From assembly GCA_039000515.1 (NCBI GenBank), contig JBCFYV010000552.1, forward strand, positions 62,001-126,000: DNA of 64,000 bases, given 5' to 3'. A model generated the notes under the pieces. It was not told the origin of the DNA, did not search any database, and was given only the letters and a program-made list of their open reading frames with translations. The translations under genes and the position numbers were made by a program. The stretch comes from Timema cristinae. Lineage: Eukaryota; Arthropoda; Insecta; Phasmatodea; Timematidae. Numbering within the stretch: position 1 is the first letter of the stretch; the number at the start of each line of letters is the position of its first letter. Below are positions 21,170-34,600 of this stretch, one piece after another.

Positions 21170-21796
21170 ATGTTTAGACAGTTGGGTTACCGTCTGGAGG
21201 ACATGAGCGATATTAAGATTTCGAACGGCGGTTTAGAATACCATATCGCGCGCGCCGACAAAGGTTACAGCGAGTGCTGTGATTCTTCCGTGCACTGGCT
21301 CGGATGCCATAATCCCGGAATGTGGGAATCGAGTCAGTCTGTCGAACGCTGTTCTACTGCTTGCCCGGTCTACAATCTTAAGGAAGGAGACGACCCGCTA
21401 ATTCTCCGGGAATCGAGTCGGTCCATCGAACGCGGTTCTACAGCTTCCCTCGAGGACGAGCCGGAATCGAGTCAGCCCGGTACTACAGCTTGGCCCAGAG
21501 GGAGAGAGGAAAAACGCTTTGTGCATCGAGTTGGACCGAATCGAGCGTGAGGAACTCGATCGGGTCAAGCACGTCTCTGAACTTGAAAAGTTTCGTACGT
21601 ACAACGTTCGCCGCCTAGAAGGAGACGAAGAGATCAGTGAGGATGAGGATGACCGAACATCATAACGCTAGACTATGTAGGCAAAGTGCATCTGCCTGGT
21701 AAAAACTTTGGTGCGCGCTACAGGAGCCGCTTTAACGCTTCACAGAGAGGACTGTTATATCTGGGCGAAGGCGAGTACGAACTGTTCAAGTGGTGA
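21170..21796 (+). pseudogene. Unidentified viral ORF with internal repeats, frameshifted
   Basis: ATG at 21170, downstream of a good TATA box, opens a 126-codon frame with MFRQLGYRLEDMSDIKISNG and a Cys/Trp segment (SVHWLGCHNPGMWESS). The motif ESS(Q/R)S(V/I)ER.STA is then repeated, with a third decayed copy ESSQPGTTAW. After a shift near 21515 the text continues in another frame as a charged helix (IELDRIEREELDRVKHVSEL, GDEEISEDEDD). A further shift near 21660 leads to VGKVHLPGKNFGARYRSRFN and LYLGEGEYELFKW, with TGA at 21794-21796. Family unknown. It closes the right side of the element, and its 3' end is amplified in the tandem repeat that follows. Confidence 0.5.
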
Positions 21797-22095
21797 AGTG
21801 TTCTAACATGTTTAGAGAAAGATATTTTTTATGTATCATAAACTGTGTAAGCATACGAACGTTATGGTGAAGGTTCTAACAGCGTTTAGAGAAAGATATT
21901 TGTATGTATCATAATAATCTGGGTGAAGGCGAGTACGAACTGTTCAAGTGATGAAGTATCTAACATGTTTAGAGAAAGATATTTTTTGTATGTATCATAA
22001 TAATCTGGTGAAGGCGAGTACGAACTGTTCAAGTGGTGAAGTTTCTAACATGTTTAGACAAGACTTTAGAGAAAGATATTTTTTGTATGCATCAA
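21762..22095 (+). repeat. Tandem repeat made from the 3' end of the upstream ORF
   Basis: Three to four units of about 80-110 bp each contain GGCGAAGGCGAGTACGAACT, GTTCAAGTG.TGAAGT, TCTAACATGTTTAGAGAAAG and ATATTTTTTGTATG.ATCATAA. The first unit is the coding end (GEGEYELFKW stop) of the ORF at 21170; later units (about 21925 and 22010) copy both the codons and the 3' flank. Unit 2 (about 21850) has lost the coding part. Confidence 0.8.
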
Positions 22096-22184
22096 TAAAG
22101 ACATGAGGGAAGAGAATTTATATGTATGATGTTAATCATAATCTTAAGAATACTCGCTAAATAAAAAAGTATATTTTTTATTGG

Positions 22185-22620
22185 GAGCAGGAAAATATCA
22201 TTTTAGATAGGTATTTTTTCCGGGCCCTGTTCAGGGAAGGGGGGCTAAAACCCGTAAAATCTCCTACTCTGAGAGAGAGGGAAGACAGAGAGGTAGAAAG
22301 AGGGAAAAAGAGAGGGAGAGAGAGACAGAGATAAAAAGAAAATTTTTAGATATGTTTTTTTTTCAGCATAGCCCTAAAAAACTTTTCGAAGGAAAAGAGA
22401 GAGAGAGAGAGAGAGTGAGAGACAGAAAAGATAGAAAGGGGGGAGAAGAGAAGGAGAAGAGACAGAGATAGAAAAGATCATTTTAGATATGTTTTTTTTT
22501 CAGCATAGTCTAAAAAATTTTCGAAGGAAAGAGAGAGAGAAAGGGGGAAAGGGGGAGAACAGAGAGATAAAAAAAGGGAAGGGGTTTGGGGAAGAGAGAG
22601 CAGAGAAAAAAGAAAAGAAG
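22185..22620 (+). repeat. GA-rich repeat block, copy of 11.9 kb
   Basis: Three units of about 140 bp begin with AT.ATTTTAGATA.GT.TTTTTT, CAGC.TA and CGAAGGAA (about 22195, 22340 and 22475), each followed by a GAGAGA tract with AGACAGAG. The first closely resembles 11904-12000 (GGAGCA.GAAAATATCATTTT; CTCCTACTCTGAGAGAGAG). Homopolymer noise increases rightward. Confidence 0.75.
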
Positions 22621-25600
22621 ACTTTTCCCCTCTCTACGCCCCCCAAAAATCCCCGGGGCGGGGGGGGGGGGAAAACACCGAGACTGCACGAGGGAAGGGG
22701 AGGAAGGGGAAGGAGTGGGGCACGATCAATCACCTCCCCCTCCCCCCACCCTCCCCCCCCCTCTGTAAACTGTTTATTTCTTTCTTTCCCCCCAAAGGGG
22801 GCCACAGCTGGCCCTTTGTTATTGTGAGAGAAAAAACGAACCCGGGTCTTTTTTTAAAAAAATCATCCTTTAAAAAAGTCTTGAACATTTTTCAAAAAAT
22901 ATCGGGGGGGGGGGGAAAAAATTTTAATACTGTATACTTTTTTTAAGAAAAAAAAAAAATTTTAAAAAAAAAAAATTAAGATAACTTATTTTTGAAGATT
23001 TTGTCACTAAAAATAATAACCTATACGAAGAGAATTAGCTTAGTTTTTTCCGAAACCTTTTAAATTTGGTTTATTATAAGAAAGAAAAAAAAAAATTTTA
23101 AAAAAAATTTTTAAATTTTTAAATTTTTGGGCCCAAACTGTTATTTTTTTTTTTTTAAAAAATTTTAAACCCAAAGAGGAAACCCAAATTTTTAAAACCT
23201 TTTTTTTTCGGCCCCCAAAAAAAATTTTGACTAAAAAAAAATCTATTTTTTTTTTACTGATACCCAACCCCCGTCATACTACCTGTTCATTTATAACGCA
23301 TATAGATAATCAATCTGGATAAGGGGGAAAAGGAAAGGGGCATTTGAGAGGTTATCTCCCCGGCTTTTTTTTTTTTGGAAGAGGGGGAAACAATTTGGGA
23401 ACTCAACCCCCCCGGGATCCCCCCGGGTTTTTAACCCCCCAATGCCCACACAGGGGGCCCAAATTTTTACTTTTGGATTGCCCCCTTAAAAAAACCACTC
23501 GGCCAGAATGGGTACTGTTATTTAATACGGTGTTTACAGTTTAAAACCCTAGGTTTTTACCAATTTTCCCAGAAATAAATGTTTTTGGAAAATTTTTTTC
23601 ATCCAAATTTGGTTTTAAATTTTAAAACCTTTTTTAATATCTCCATGGGTCCCCCTGAAAAGGGTATACCAACCAGAGTCCCCCCGATTGGCGAAGATAG
23701 GGCCAACTTTTTTAAGCCCCAGGGGTCCCTTTTGGGGGCACAAAACAAACCCTCCAGCCTTCTAAACTCAGTTTTTCCCAACAAGCGCTACTTATTTTTA
23801 AATTTAATTATTCCTCAATTTTTTCCTCACGAAAGGTTTTATTTTTTGGGTTCCCCTTTTTAGACCCCTGCTTCACAGACGAATTGGGGGGAAAGGGGGA
23901 AAGAAAACCCGGGGGGCTTCGGCCCCCCTTAAATCAGTAAATTTGACCACTTACCACAGAGGCGTCGGGGAAAAAATACTTACTTCTTTAGGGGATAGAA
24001 CACAAAATTCATTAACTTAATGGTTTTAAATATATTTAACCCTTTTCATGGGGTTCAGGGGCGTGGTCCCAAAATTTCAAAGCGCTTTTTACTGAGCCCG
24101 ATGCGAAATTAATCAGCTCTAAAAACTTTGTTTGTTCGACCCCTGAAAGGGGGGAAATTATTATAAGCGTAACGAACTGGGGCCAAAGGGGAAAAAAGTT
24201 TTTTAACATACAATTTAAAGGGGTTACAGAGTTTTAGAAAAATTTATTTTTAGCCCCAAAAATTTTTTTTAAAAAAATACTTAAACATCAAAAAACACTA
24301 CGTTTTTATAAAAAAAATTTTTTTTGTACTTAATTTTGATATTTTTTTTTACAATAAAAAAAAATTTTCGCTACCTCATCCATTGTTTTTAAATTAGTAG
24401 ATACAGATACCTAAAAGGGCCTTTAAAATGATACCATTAAAAAAAAAACTTTTTCCCCTTTTCAAAGCATTTTAAAAATTAAAAATTTTTCTTTGAGTTT
24501 TTTTTGTGCCCCCTTTTCTTCACAAACTTTTTTTCAAAAGGATATAAAAAAAATTTTTTAAAATTTTTTTTTTCCCCCCAAAATTATACAATCCATTGGG
24601 TCTTGTTCGAAAAAAAAAAATAGTCACATTTTTTTAAAATTTTATAAAAATAATCACGAGCGTACTTTTTCCCCGGGTTCGATACATTTTTTTCTAAAAT
24701 AGCCCCAAAAAGCGAAAATCAACAAAATTTAAATTAAAAAATCACATTTAAAAACAAAAAATAAAATTAAAAATTTTTACATTTTTAGTACAAAAAACTT
24801 CGTTCATTAAAATTTTTTTAAAAATAACTTTTTCCAAAGTCAAATTTTAGACCGAAAAAATAAAAAGTAAAAAAAACATACTGAAACATCTCCAAAAAAT
24901 TACATTTAGAAAAAATTTTTTTTAAAAAAAACTTTTTTTGATAGAGCAGAATTTTTTTTTTTTTATTTATTAAAATTTTTGGGTTTAAAAAAATTCAATG
25001 AAACAGTTTTTTCCCAATCCCTTTAATATAACACTTATTATTACGATTGAGTGCTCAAAATGAAAAACCCCCTAAAAATGAAAAAAAGATGAAGTGTTTT
25101 TTTTTTTACTGCCTCTTTTAAATGGGCAAATTCAAAAATTTTTGTGTAGGAAAAGCGTGGGGTTTTTTTCCCCTTTGAAAAAAAATGTATCACAATAAAC
25201 TCTTTTGAAGTAAGGGGCCCAACTATTTTTATTCACACAGCGGGAAGACTTTGTGAGTATTTTAGTTACTGAATATTTTAAGATGTTTAATTTAACTAAA
25301 AAAATTTTTTCATAAGGTTTTTGGGGCCCCTTTTTTCCCCCCAATCACATGGAAAATGTTTCTTTGACTTAAGAGGTCATAGAGTTTAAAATTAATCCCC
25401 TTTTCCCGCCAATTCCGATACGGGGGGGTTTACCCAAAAATATGCAAAACATACGAGTTTGTAAAGGGGCAATGATCAACTGGGGGCACCTTTAAAAAAA
25501 CCAAAGAAACATTTGCAAAGGAAAAGTTTTTTTTAAAACTATGTATTCTTACAAAGGTCGACTTCGAGTCTTTACAGCTCAATGAGTCGGTTTTAAAGGG

Positions 25601-28600
25601 CCAAAACCCCAAATTTTTTTTTTTAAAAATACTTTTAAAGGGAAAAAAAAAAAAAAATTTTTAAAAATAAATTTAAAAAAAAACACTCTACTTAATTGTA
25701 CAAAAAAAAAAAAATAAATCTTTAATAATTTTTTTTTTCCCTTTAAAAAAAATGCATTGAAATGGAAAAAATTTTTAACAAAAATTTTTTAAATAACATT
25801 TTTATAGGGTTTAAAAATTCCAAAAAAATTTAAAAAAAAAGATGCCCAAATTTACAAAATAAATAAAAAAAAAAAAAGGGGTTGAATTTTTAGATTTTTT
25901 TTTTAAAAAACTTTTTTTTTTTTTAAACCCCGGCTTTATTTTGGGCCCCCCCCTTTTAATTTAGCAACCCCAAAACTCGTACGTGAAAAAGAAAAATCCG
26001 TTTTTGTATAGACCCAAAAAAGCCGATACAAAATGAAAAAAACAGTTCAAAATGAACTTTTTTTTTGCAAACCAAAAAAATTTTAATAAACTTATAAATA
26101 ACGTTTTTTCAAGATGTAAAAATCACATGTATGTTTGGGGTTTTACAACATCAAATCTTAAGAGGGAAAAACCACCTACTAGGGGTTTTGTGAACCCAAA
26201 AATTTTTTATTTGGGGTCGAAAAAAAAAATACTTAAAAAATTTTTTGGGAAAAAAAAAATTTTGGGTTCAAAGCTTTGAAAAAAAAATTATTGCATTTTA
26301 AAAACCCAAAATTTTGTTCAATTACAGCCTTTTTGATTGTTTTGTAACTTATAAATTAATATTTAAGGGGGGAAAAAAAAATCTGAAGTGGGGAAATTAA
26401 ATGCATTTTAAAAAAGTTTTATTTATAAAAATTTTAAACAAATTATTCAAAAAATTGGCCCCAAAAAAAATTTACAAAAATTTTTGTGCTTAAAAACCAC
26501 AATAAAATATTTTTTCGGGCCCTTTAAAAAAAATAACAAAAATTATTCAAAATTTGTTTTGGACAAGAATTTTTCATAATTCTTCGATTTTACTTCGGTT
26601 TTTTAAAAGTGGTTTTTTGCCCACCCCCATCATAGCGTTAGAAAAAAGAAAGTGTGTACACTTTCGTTACATCGTTTCAAAGCAATTCAATTAGCAGCGC
26701 TGGGGGTTTAAATAAAAAACTGGGGAGCAATCGAACTGGCCGTTATTTACCGCTTTTCGTATAGGAATTTAAAAAGAATTGCGTATTTTTTGTGTGTTAG
26801 ACTTTTTTTCTTGCGTTTTTTGTTTGAAAAACCCCTTTTTTTTAAATTCAAGAATGTTTTTTTTTTTAAAAATTTTTTTGTAAAAATATTCATTTTGTTT
26901 AAAAAATTTTTTATTTATATTTTTCTAGTACAGATATCTTTCAATCAATGACGTGTTTCATGATGGGACAAATCTAAAGGTTTAAAAAACATTTTTTCCC
27001 CAAACCCCCAAGCCCCGACAATTTTTCAAAGGGGGGAAGGGCATTACAAGAAGAGACAAAAAATTTAAATTTGAAATCTGGTTTGTTTACTTATTTTTTT
27101 CTTAAGATTTTTAAATCATTTTATTGGTGAAACTTCCCCAATCAAATTGGCTTTTTAAAAACCCGTTCTATTTCCCAAAATATTTTCCCAAACCCCCGCC
27201 AAAGTATTTTAGTAAAGGACAAAATATCAAACCTATTTTTTTCCCCGTAGTTTTAAATCCCCAAATTTTTTTTTAAAATTTTAAAAATTTTCAATTTGAA
27301 TTATTAAAAATCTTTTTGAAAAAGGTTGTATAGTAATTAAATTTTTTTTGAAAGTTACAAAGCGTTTTATAAGATTTAAAAATTAAACCTAGCAGACTAG
27401 TACAAATACAATTTTAAAAAATTTGATTACCAAATAAAAAAATTAAACATTTTTAAATAAGGGGGGAAAAAAATACAATAAGTTTTTTTTTAAAAACAAG
27501 GGTGTAAAATATAATATAATATTTAAATTTTAATTTTCTGGGAGAAAACAATTTTTTAAGATTACACTTAACTTGAACGCAGCTTTATAAAAAGACAACA
27601 ACAAAATCGGGTTTTGGGAAAAAAGGAATCCAATTTTTAAACAAAAATGCCGTAAAATTATAAAAAAAAATAAAAAATGTTTAAGATAACTGGAAACCCC
27701 TGGCTGTCAAAAATTATCATACCTTTACAATTTTTTCCAAAAAAATTTTAAAAAAAAAAATAGGCATAAAATTTTGTATTTTAAATATGAATTAAAAAAA
27801 ATACTTATTTCACATGTATAGTCAAAAAAATTGTCTTTTTTAAATAATTTTTTAGTTTTTTTTGCTTTTTAAAAACATTTATTTCTACTAATTTATGTAT
27901 CCTATTTTTTTTAACGCTTAAAGGTATTCACTTTTTTGTATTGCCTTTGCCGGCCGGCAAAATTTTTTGGCGAATGCTTCAAAGGCCCCCCTCAGTAACT
28001 AATAGTGTTCCATTTTTTCTCATATCCTATATTTTTTTTTTCCCCAGATTTTTTATAAATGCTTAGCAAAATTTGATTCATCAAAAAAAACCCCATCCCT
28101 ACCCCCCCCTTTTTTTAAAAAGGAACATCAAAAGATATTTAAAATGTTTTTATTAGACTGTATGCCATTTTTTCTGAACCTAAAAAAAAAAAATTCAAAA
28201 GCAGTTTTGTTTCAGTGATAGCAGATAAAACTACTGACGTTTTCATACAGTTGGGTGTTTTTTCATACATTTTAAGAAAAGAAACCATTGAGAAATTTTT
28301 GGAAATTTTTTACTAATTCCCCCCCGGAAAATGATACAGAACTATCGGTGGAGTTGCTTCAACACATAAAGAAACCTTAAAAATTGTTTGAACCATAAAT
28401 CAACCAACACATTTGTTCATACTTTTTTAAAACCACAAACCACTAGTATTATAATCTTTTTTTCCCAAAAAACACACCCACACAACACTAAAAATTGTAC
28501 CAACAAAATGGGGTGCTTTTAAATTTTTTTAAAAAGGTTTTTTAAAAAACAAAATTTTTCAAAATAGGCTTGCGAAAGTAGGTGGGGGTTTAAAAGGGGA

Positions 28601-31600
28601 AGGGAAACCGGGGATTTTACCTACTTAGGTGCCACTTACTTTAGATTATCTTTTTTTGTACAGCAGATAGGTGAAATTAATATGAAAAAATTTTCCTACT
28701 GAAAATAGAAGCATTAAATTTGGGGAAAACATTTTCCCAAATAAAAAAGGTTTTTTTATACCATAGGCCTTTCCCAATTTTTCCCCCAAGCATTTAAGGC
28801 GGGCAAAAAAAAAAAGGGAACAAAAATAAAATTTGGGATTATTTTTTTTTTGTGTGCATTTTATGCTACTACTTTCCCTATCTTTAAGTTATTTTGTAAA
28901 TTTTAAATATTTTAAAATGTTATAAACATATTTTTTTTAATTTAAAAAATCACTTACAAAGCGGGGGGCAAAAAAAGAGTGTTTAATATCTTTTTTTTTT
29001 TTTTTTCATTTAAGGGGTTTATGACAATTTAAAAAAATAAAAAAAAAAATAAAAACCCGTAAACTGCAAAAAACGGGGGAACCTTTTTGGGTGAAACTCT
29101 AGACAATTCACAAAAACAGGGGGGAACAAGGTTTTAAGTGCCAAGAAGACAATTCGGAAGCTCTTCGCCCACAGAGACTAAACCGATAAAAGGGGCTCTT
29201 GTGGGGCAGGGGTGTTGGGGGTTTCCCCAAGGGGGCTTAACTGTCACTTTTGGGGTAAAGGGGGAATTATAGATCAACTTAGTACAAATAAAAACTGGTT
29301 TTTCCCCGAATCATGAATTGCAGTTTAATAAAACCAAATTTTAAAAAAGCAAAAAAAAGGAAATTCATCATAATTGTTTGAAATTAAAACAAATTTACTC
29401 GCCCCGAATTTTTTTAAGAATAAAAACCAAACCCCAAAATTTTTTTTGAAAAATTTCCTCCTGTCTCACGAAAGATCATTTTGGGAGATCATCTACTTCT
29501 TTTTGATATCCCTTTTTATCACAGTTATCAAAAAGGGGAAAAAATTACTACATGCCCCACCCGGTTTATATTTGGGAAGGGGTGGTAACCCAAAAAAAAA
29601 AAATAAATAAAAAATTTTACAGCACATCATATTTTGGGAAAAAAATTGGAACCACCTAAACTGATAAAAAAACTAAGCTCTCTTCCATTAACTATATATT
29701 TTAAAGTCGGAGGTATTATTTAACGGTAAAATTTTAAAATATCAAATTATATTTTTTAATATTTTACAACATTCTGATAAATATAAAAAAAACAGTACCA
29801 AAAAGTTTTCAAAACAAATTTACTTTAAAAAAAGTAAAATTTTCACATTATTTGTAAAGGTCTACAAATTTTGGGGGAGCTGCCATAATTTGGTGATAAG
29901 TATGCTCAAACAAATATCAACAACAATTTTTCCTAAAATTTCACTAAAAATTCAAGCTAAAACATTGATGAAAAAATTAAAAAGAATTACCCTGTTTTAT
30001 TTAAACTTTTTTTTTTGTAATAGTTTTTCTTAAGCCGAAAAAAATTTTCAGTGAACTGTACAAAATTTTCTTGGGGAAAAAAAAAACTTGGAATGTAGCG
30101 CAAAATTTTTAAATTTTTCTAATTCATAAAACCTTTTTTAAATACTATTTAAAAAACCCCCCACTATCATAAACCGACCAAACACCGTCAAAGATTAATA
30201 ATTCCCTCCTCTACAATAAAAGGGGGGAAGGAAATTAAATTTAAAAACCCCCTTTAAAACCCCTATATGTATTTTTTGGTTCTTCAAAAAACCCGGGGTT
30301 AAAAAAACAGGGGGGGGATTTTCCATTTTAAAATTGTGGGGGTCTATGTAAACAATTTTACTTTCCGTTTTAAAATTTTTTTCAATTGTAGGGAAATAAA
30401 ACACAACTACTTAAAAAAAAATTTTTTTTTAAATGTCTTTAAAAGTAACAAAAACGGCTTTAATAAAAAGAAAAAAAAATTAAAAACTTTCATGGGAAAA
30501 GTCAAACAAAAAACTTTTCCAACAAAAATTAACAAGGAAAGTGGGGGAATATATTTTTTGACATTCAAATAAATCTCGCACACACAAATCCCCCCCCCTT
30601 CCCCCTATTTAAGTTTTTTTCCCCCCTCATTTTCTTTACCCAAACTCATTCTTTTCCCAAAAGGACAGCGCACGCAACAATTATTCTTGATTAAACTTTT
30701 TTTTTTACCCATTCCCCTCTATTTTGGTTTTCAAAAAATTTTTTTGGGTTTTTGGGGGGGGGGTTTTATCCCGTAAACCCCCCCCTTAAATGGGGCCCTT
30801 TTAGCTACAAGTGACGAAACGAAAATTTGAGCTTTGGGTCACAAAATGAGCGGAAGCCTGTTTCCTTGTACCCCATTTCCTTAAGTGAAAATCTCCAACC
30901 TTTAAATGATGTTCACAAAATCTTTGAAAATGAAATACTTTATATTTTTTGGGGATCATCGCTCTCCATAAAGGGAATCAAAAGGGGACTATTTTCTTCC
31001 ATTTATATCATACTTAACTTTACCTCAATTTTTTTTCTAAATTAAAAATTATTTTTTTATTTATTTATTTGATTCATGGGGGGAGCCCTCCCTCCCCCCC
31101 TTTACCCCAAATTAACCACATCTTTTTACCTTTTGGTTGCTTCTTACGAAGGCCCAAACAACCACAGTCGAGCTTTAAATTTTCCAAAACCCTATACTAC
31201 TTTGCATAGTTACAATTCCACATTTATGAGACGTGGGAATATGAATAAAAATACCTCCGGCTTAACGAGCCGGGAAATTCCTTCCCTCTCCTATCTACTT
31301 AGAGATTTTAATCCATACAAAACTCAAAGGGGAATTTTTGAAACCCTACAACCCGACTACATATCATATCCCGGGCTAGACTTTTAAACAAATTTTAAAT
31401 TAATAGTCAAATTTCACCCCGGAATATGCTGAAATTCCTTTTAAAATTTTAAAAATAGGGGTCTTCAAACCCCAACGCATCGAAATTTTCCAAAACCAAG
31501 CTCTTCCGATGTTTCAGAATAAGGGGGGACGACCTCGTCTTTTTTGGAGAAAAAAAAAAAAGACTCTATTGTTCAAGAATATACGGAGAAATCACCTCGG

Positions 31601-34600
31601 CTTTTTGAAAATTGGTAAAAACCTAGTCACAGATAAAACAAACGAACCAGGGGGGGTTGATTTTTTCTATTTGACCGACACATGGGGAAATCTAGCACCC
31701 ACCTTAACGGCCGGGAAAGGGGAATTTGGGCCCCGTGACACGCCCCCTCGCTCTCTGATTGGTTTTTTGGGTTTTCCCCTTCCCCCTCTATCCTCTCCCC
31801 CCCCCCCCCTCCTTCTGCCCCCCCTCACCAACTGATCCCATTTTTATGTTAAAAGTTATTTATCTTTTCTCATTGGTTTTTTTAAATTTGTTCTTGGGTT
31901 ATTTTTTAGCCAAATTTATATTGGCCATTTGGTTATTTATTACTCATTGCTTTAAATTTTTGGCCACATTATTGATGCCTTGGGGAGATTCGGGGGGACT
32001 TGGGGGATTTTTATTAGTGTTCATTTTTTTTTAAGGGGGGTTGAATTGGACATGGGGGGAGTTTTTTTTTTTTTAGAAGTAAGGGGGGTCGGGCGTTCCT
32101 CCCTCCAGGGGGGGGGGGGGGGGGGGAAAAGGAACATGATGCTCTCCTCGGCGCAACATACTAGGGATAAATGGTTCCACCCTTGAGACCCTTTTTACTT
32201 TTCCTCATTTCCCTTACTTAAGGCAATGGCAACCCCCTTTTGGGGGGGAAGGGATTTCCCGGGGGCGATCGCAAAGCCCCAATCCCCTGGGTAATGGTTT
32301 TTCCCCCCATGATTTCACAAATAGAGAGCATTGACACAGTCTGACACACAACCGGGCCTGGGGGATTAAGGTGATTTAAACCTTTGGGGCCACCCCCAAC
32401 CAAAAGCCTACAAAATTGTTTCTTGTGCCCATAACATGGGGGAGTAGGTATCTGACATGGGTGGAGGGAAGGTAAATTTTTCCCCCGCTTTAAGGGAGTA
32501 GGAGAGTAGAAAAACCCCCCAGTTCACCCATGGATTCAACACATACCTCCCCTACAAAACTAAAAAGACACGTTCCTTTCTGGGAAAACTCGAGGGGATT
32601 TTAAGAAAATTTCCCCAAAGGGAGAAATAACACAGTTTAAAACCACTGGGGGCGATTTAAACCTCCACGCAAAAAAAATGAACCTGAAATTAAAGGGTGA
32701 CACCGGCCCAAACTCGATTTTACAGGCAATATCTGTTATAACGTAAACTTCCGCACTCACAAAAATTTTTTTAAAGGGGTTTTTTCCCCGCGAAACCCAA
32801 ATTTCTAGAACAGTTGTACACCATTTGATTGAGTGGAAAAACAATCATCGACACCGTCATCGCCCCTATACATATTAACCACGACAATCGACGCAATAAC
32901 TAATTTTGAGGTCGCACCTGGATTTGAACCTCAATTTTTAGCACAGCTAATTTTGTTAAAGGGGGACTTCCTGCCACCCACCATTTAGCTTTTGAAAATT
33001 CCGGGGCCCACAAATTTCTATACTGGTAAATTTTCCCCTTTGTTTAAAAAGTTTCCCCTCTTCACCGGCCATCTAGAACGTCTTAACCATGCGACCTACA
33101 TGTATGTATAAATGCATTTGAGGTGGATTAATACCCAAGGACCTAGTATTTTTTTTTTGTGGGGGGGTTAAAATATGGTCGGATGAATTGAGGTTTTTAT
33201 TTTTCAAATGGTTTAAATACTACCTTCGAAATAAGTGCACAACCCTTTTTAAAATTATTCACAACTAAAATCCTACAAGCTTTGCTCGGCCCACTGTGAT
33301 ATTTTTTAAAAATAATGCCTAGTTAAAAAGAAAATTAAAAAATTCCGTTTTTGGTTCCAAATGCAGGTATTGGCTCAAACTAACTCCCCATACCCCTCCC
33401 CTTCGAACCTCAATCCCCCCGAATCACAGCATACCTAATGCGAATAAGAGTTAGACCATGCGGCCCCCAACAGTGATTCCTTTTTGTCCTCTAGTGTAGG
33501 CCATTTGCTATGTATTTTATTTTTTTTTAGCAGGCGTCTTAAAACCTTCGTTATAATCCTTAAAATATTTAGCTAAGGAAATAGAATTTTGGAAAAAAGA
33601 TACACCCGAATTTGCGTGGGGGGTGAGGGGAAAAAAAAACCCCCATTCACCCCCGAGATTCAACTTTGCTTCCCCCCCTGGGTTTCTCTACCACAAACTG
33701 ACGTTTTTACCAACCGTCCCAATGCGGGTTTCTAACTTTGTCCCCTTTTTAGAAGTTAAAATTTTTTTACAGGCGGCTCTTCTCTATGTACACTTAACCA
33801 AACCAAAAATTTTACAAAAATTTTGAAAGAAGAAGCAAACTATGATCCCCCAGGATTGGAATTGTGAAATTGATCCATATTTAGTAAGGGAGAGCGAAAA
33901 AACCTAGTTTCCTACCGAGTTCAAACCCAAAAAATCCCCCCCTAAACCCTCTGGCTCTAATAAACAATGCCCACATCTAAACCCCGTTTTAAAAATTTTT
34001 TTAAAAAAAACCTTTTTTAAAATACAATTTTAAATTTTTTTTGCCTTTAATGATGTCGCAAGGGGTTTTCCCGAGACGGGCGCCATTTGGCGACTCGACA
34101 AGAGATCATGCCCTTTTAAAAACCTTACTAAAAAATAATCTTGACCCTTTGTTTATCCCACGTGACTGCCTACGGAGGGGGGGTGGAAAAAAGGGGGGGG
34201 CCCCCTTGTTTCCTATTTATAACTTAAAGGGGGTTCCGCAGCTGTAATATTGTTCCCCGTGCAGCCGAAAAAGTGTGAAAACCTCGATAAAAAGTACTAT
34301 TTAAAATTTTAAAAGGGTCAATAAAAATTTCGGGAGACGTTTACTACCAATAAGAGGGCGAGTTTTTGTATTTTCCCCTTTTCTTGTGGTACTCTAACAA
34401 ATAACAATAACTGGTACTACCGCCCGGAAAAAACCCGTTCACCACCATTGAACGCATTTAAAATGGGGGCAGAAAGTCAATTTTAAAAACAACAACAAAA
34501 GGGGCCCCCCGGCATTAAATATTCACTTTACGCACGGCGGACCCACAAAACCCTACAGCACGCTTAGCTTTCGTACGCCACAATTAAACCAGCGTATGCT

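Noticed and set aside
6900..22200. Terminal inverted repeats of the viral element
   Set aside because: I compared the edges by eye and found no convincing inverted pair; a self-alignment is needed.
22489..22827. ORFs of 100 or more codons in both directions
   Set aside because: They lie in GA-rich and C/G-run noise and have low-complexity composition.
31509..31835. 108-codon + ORF in the noisy region
   Set aside because: Homopolymer-rich composition and no domain; the neighbourhood is unreliable consensus.
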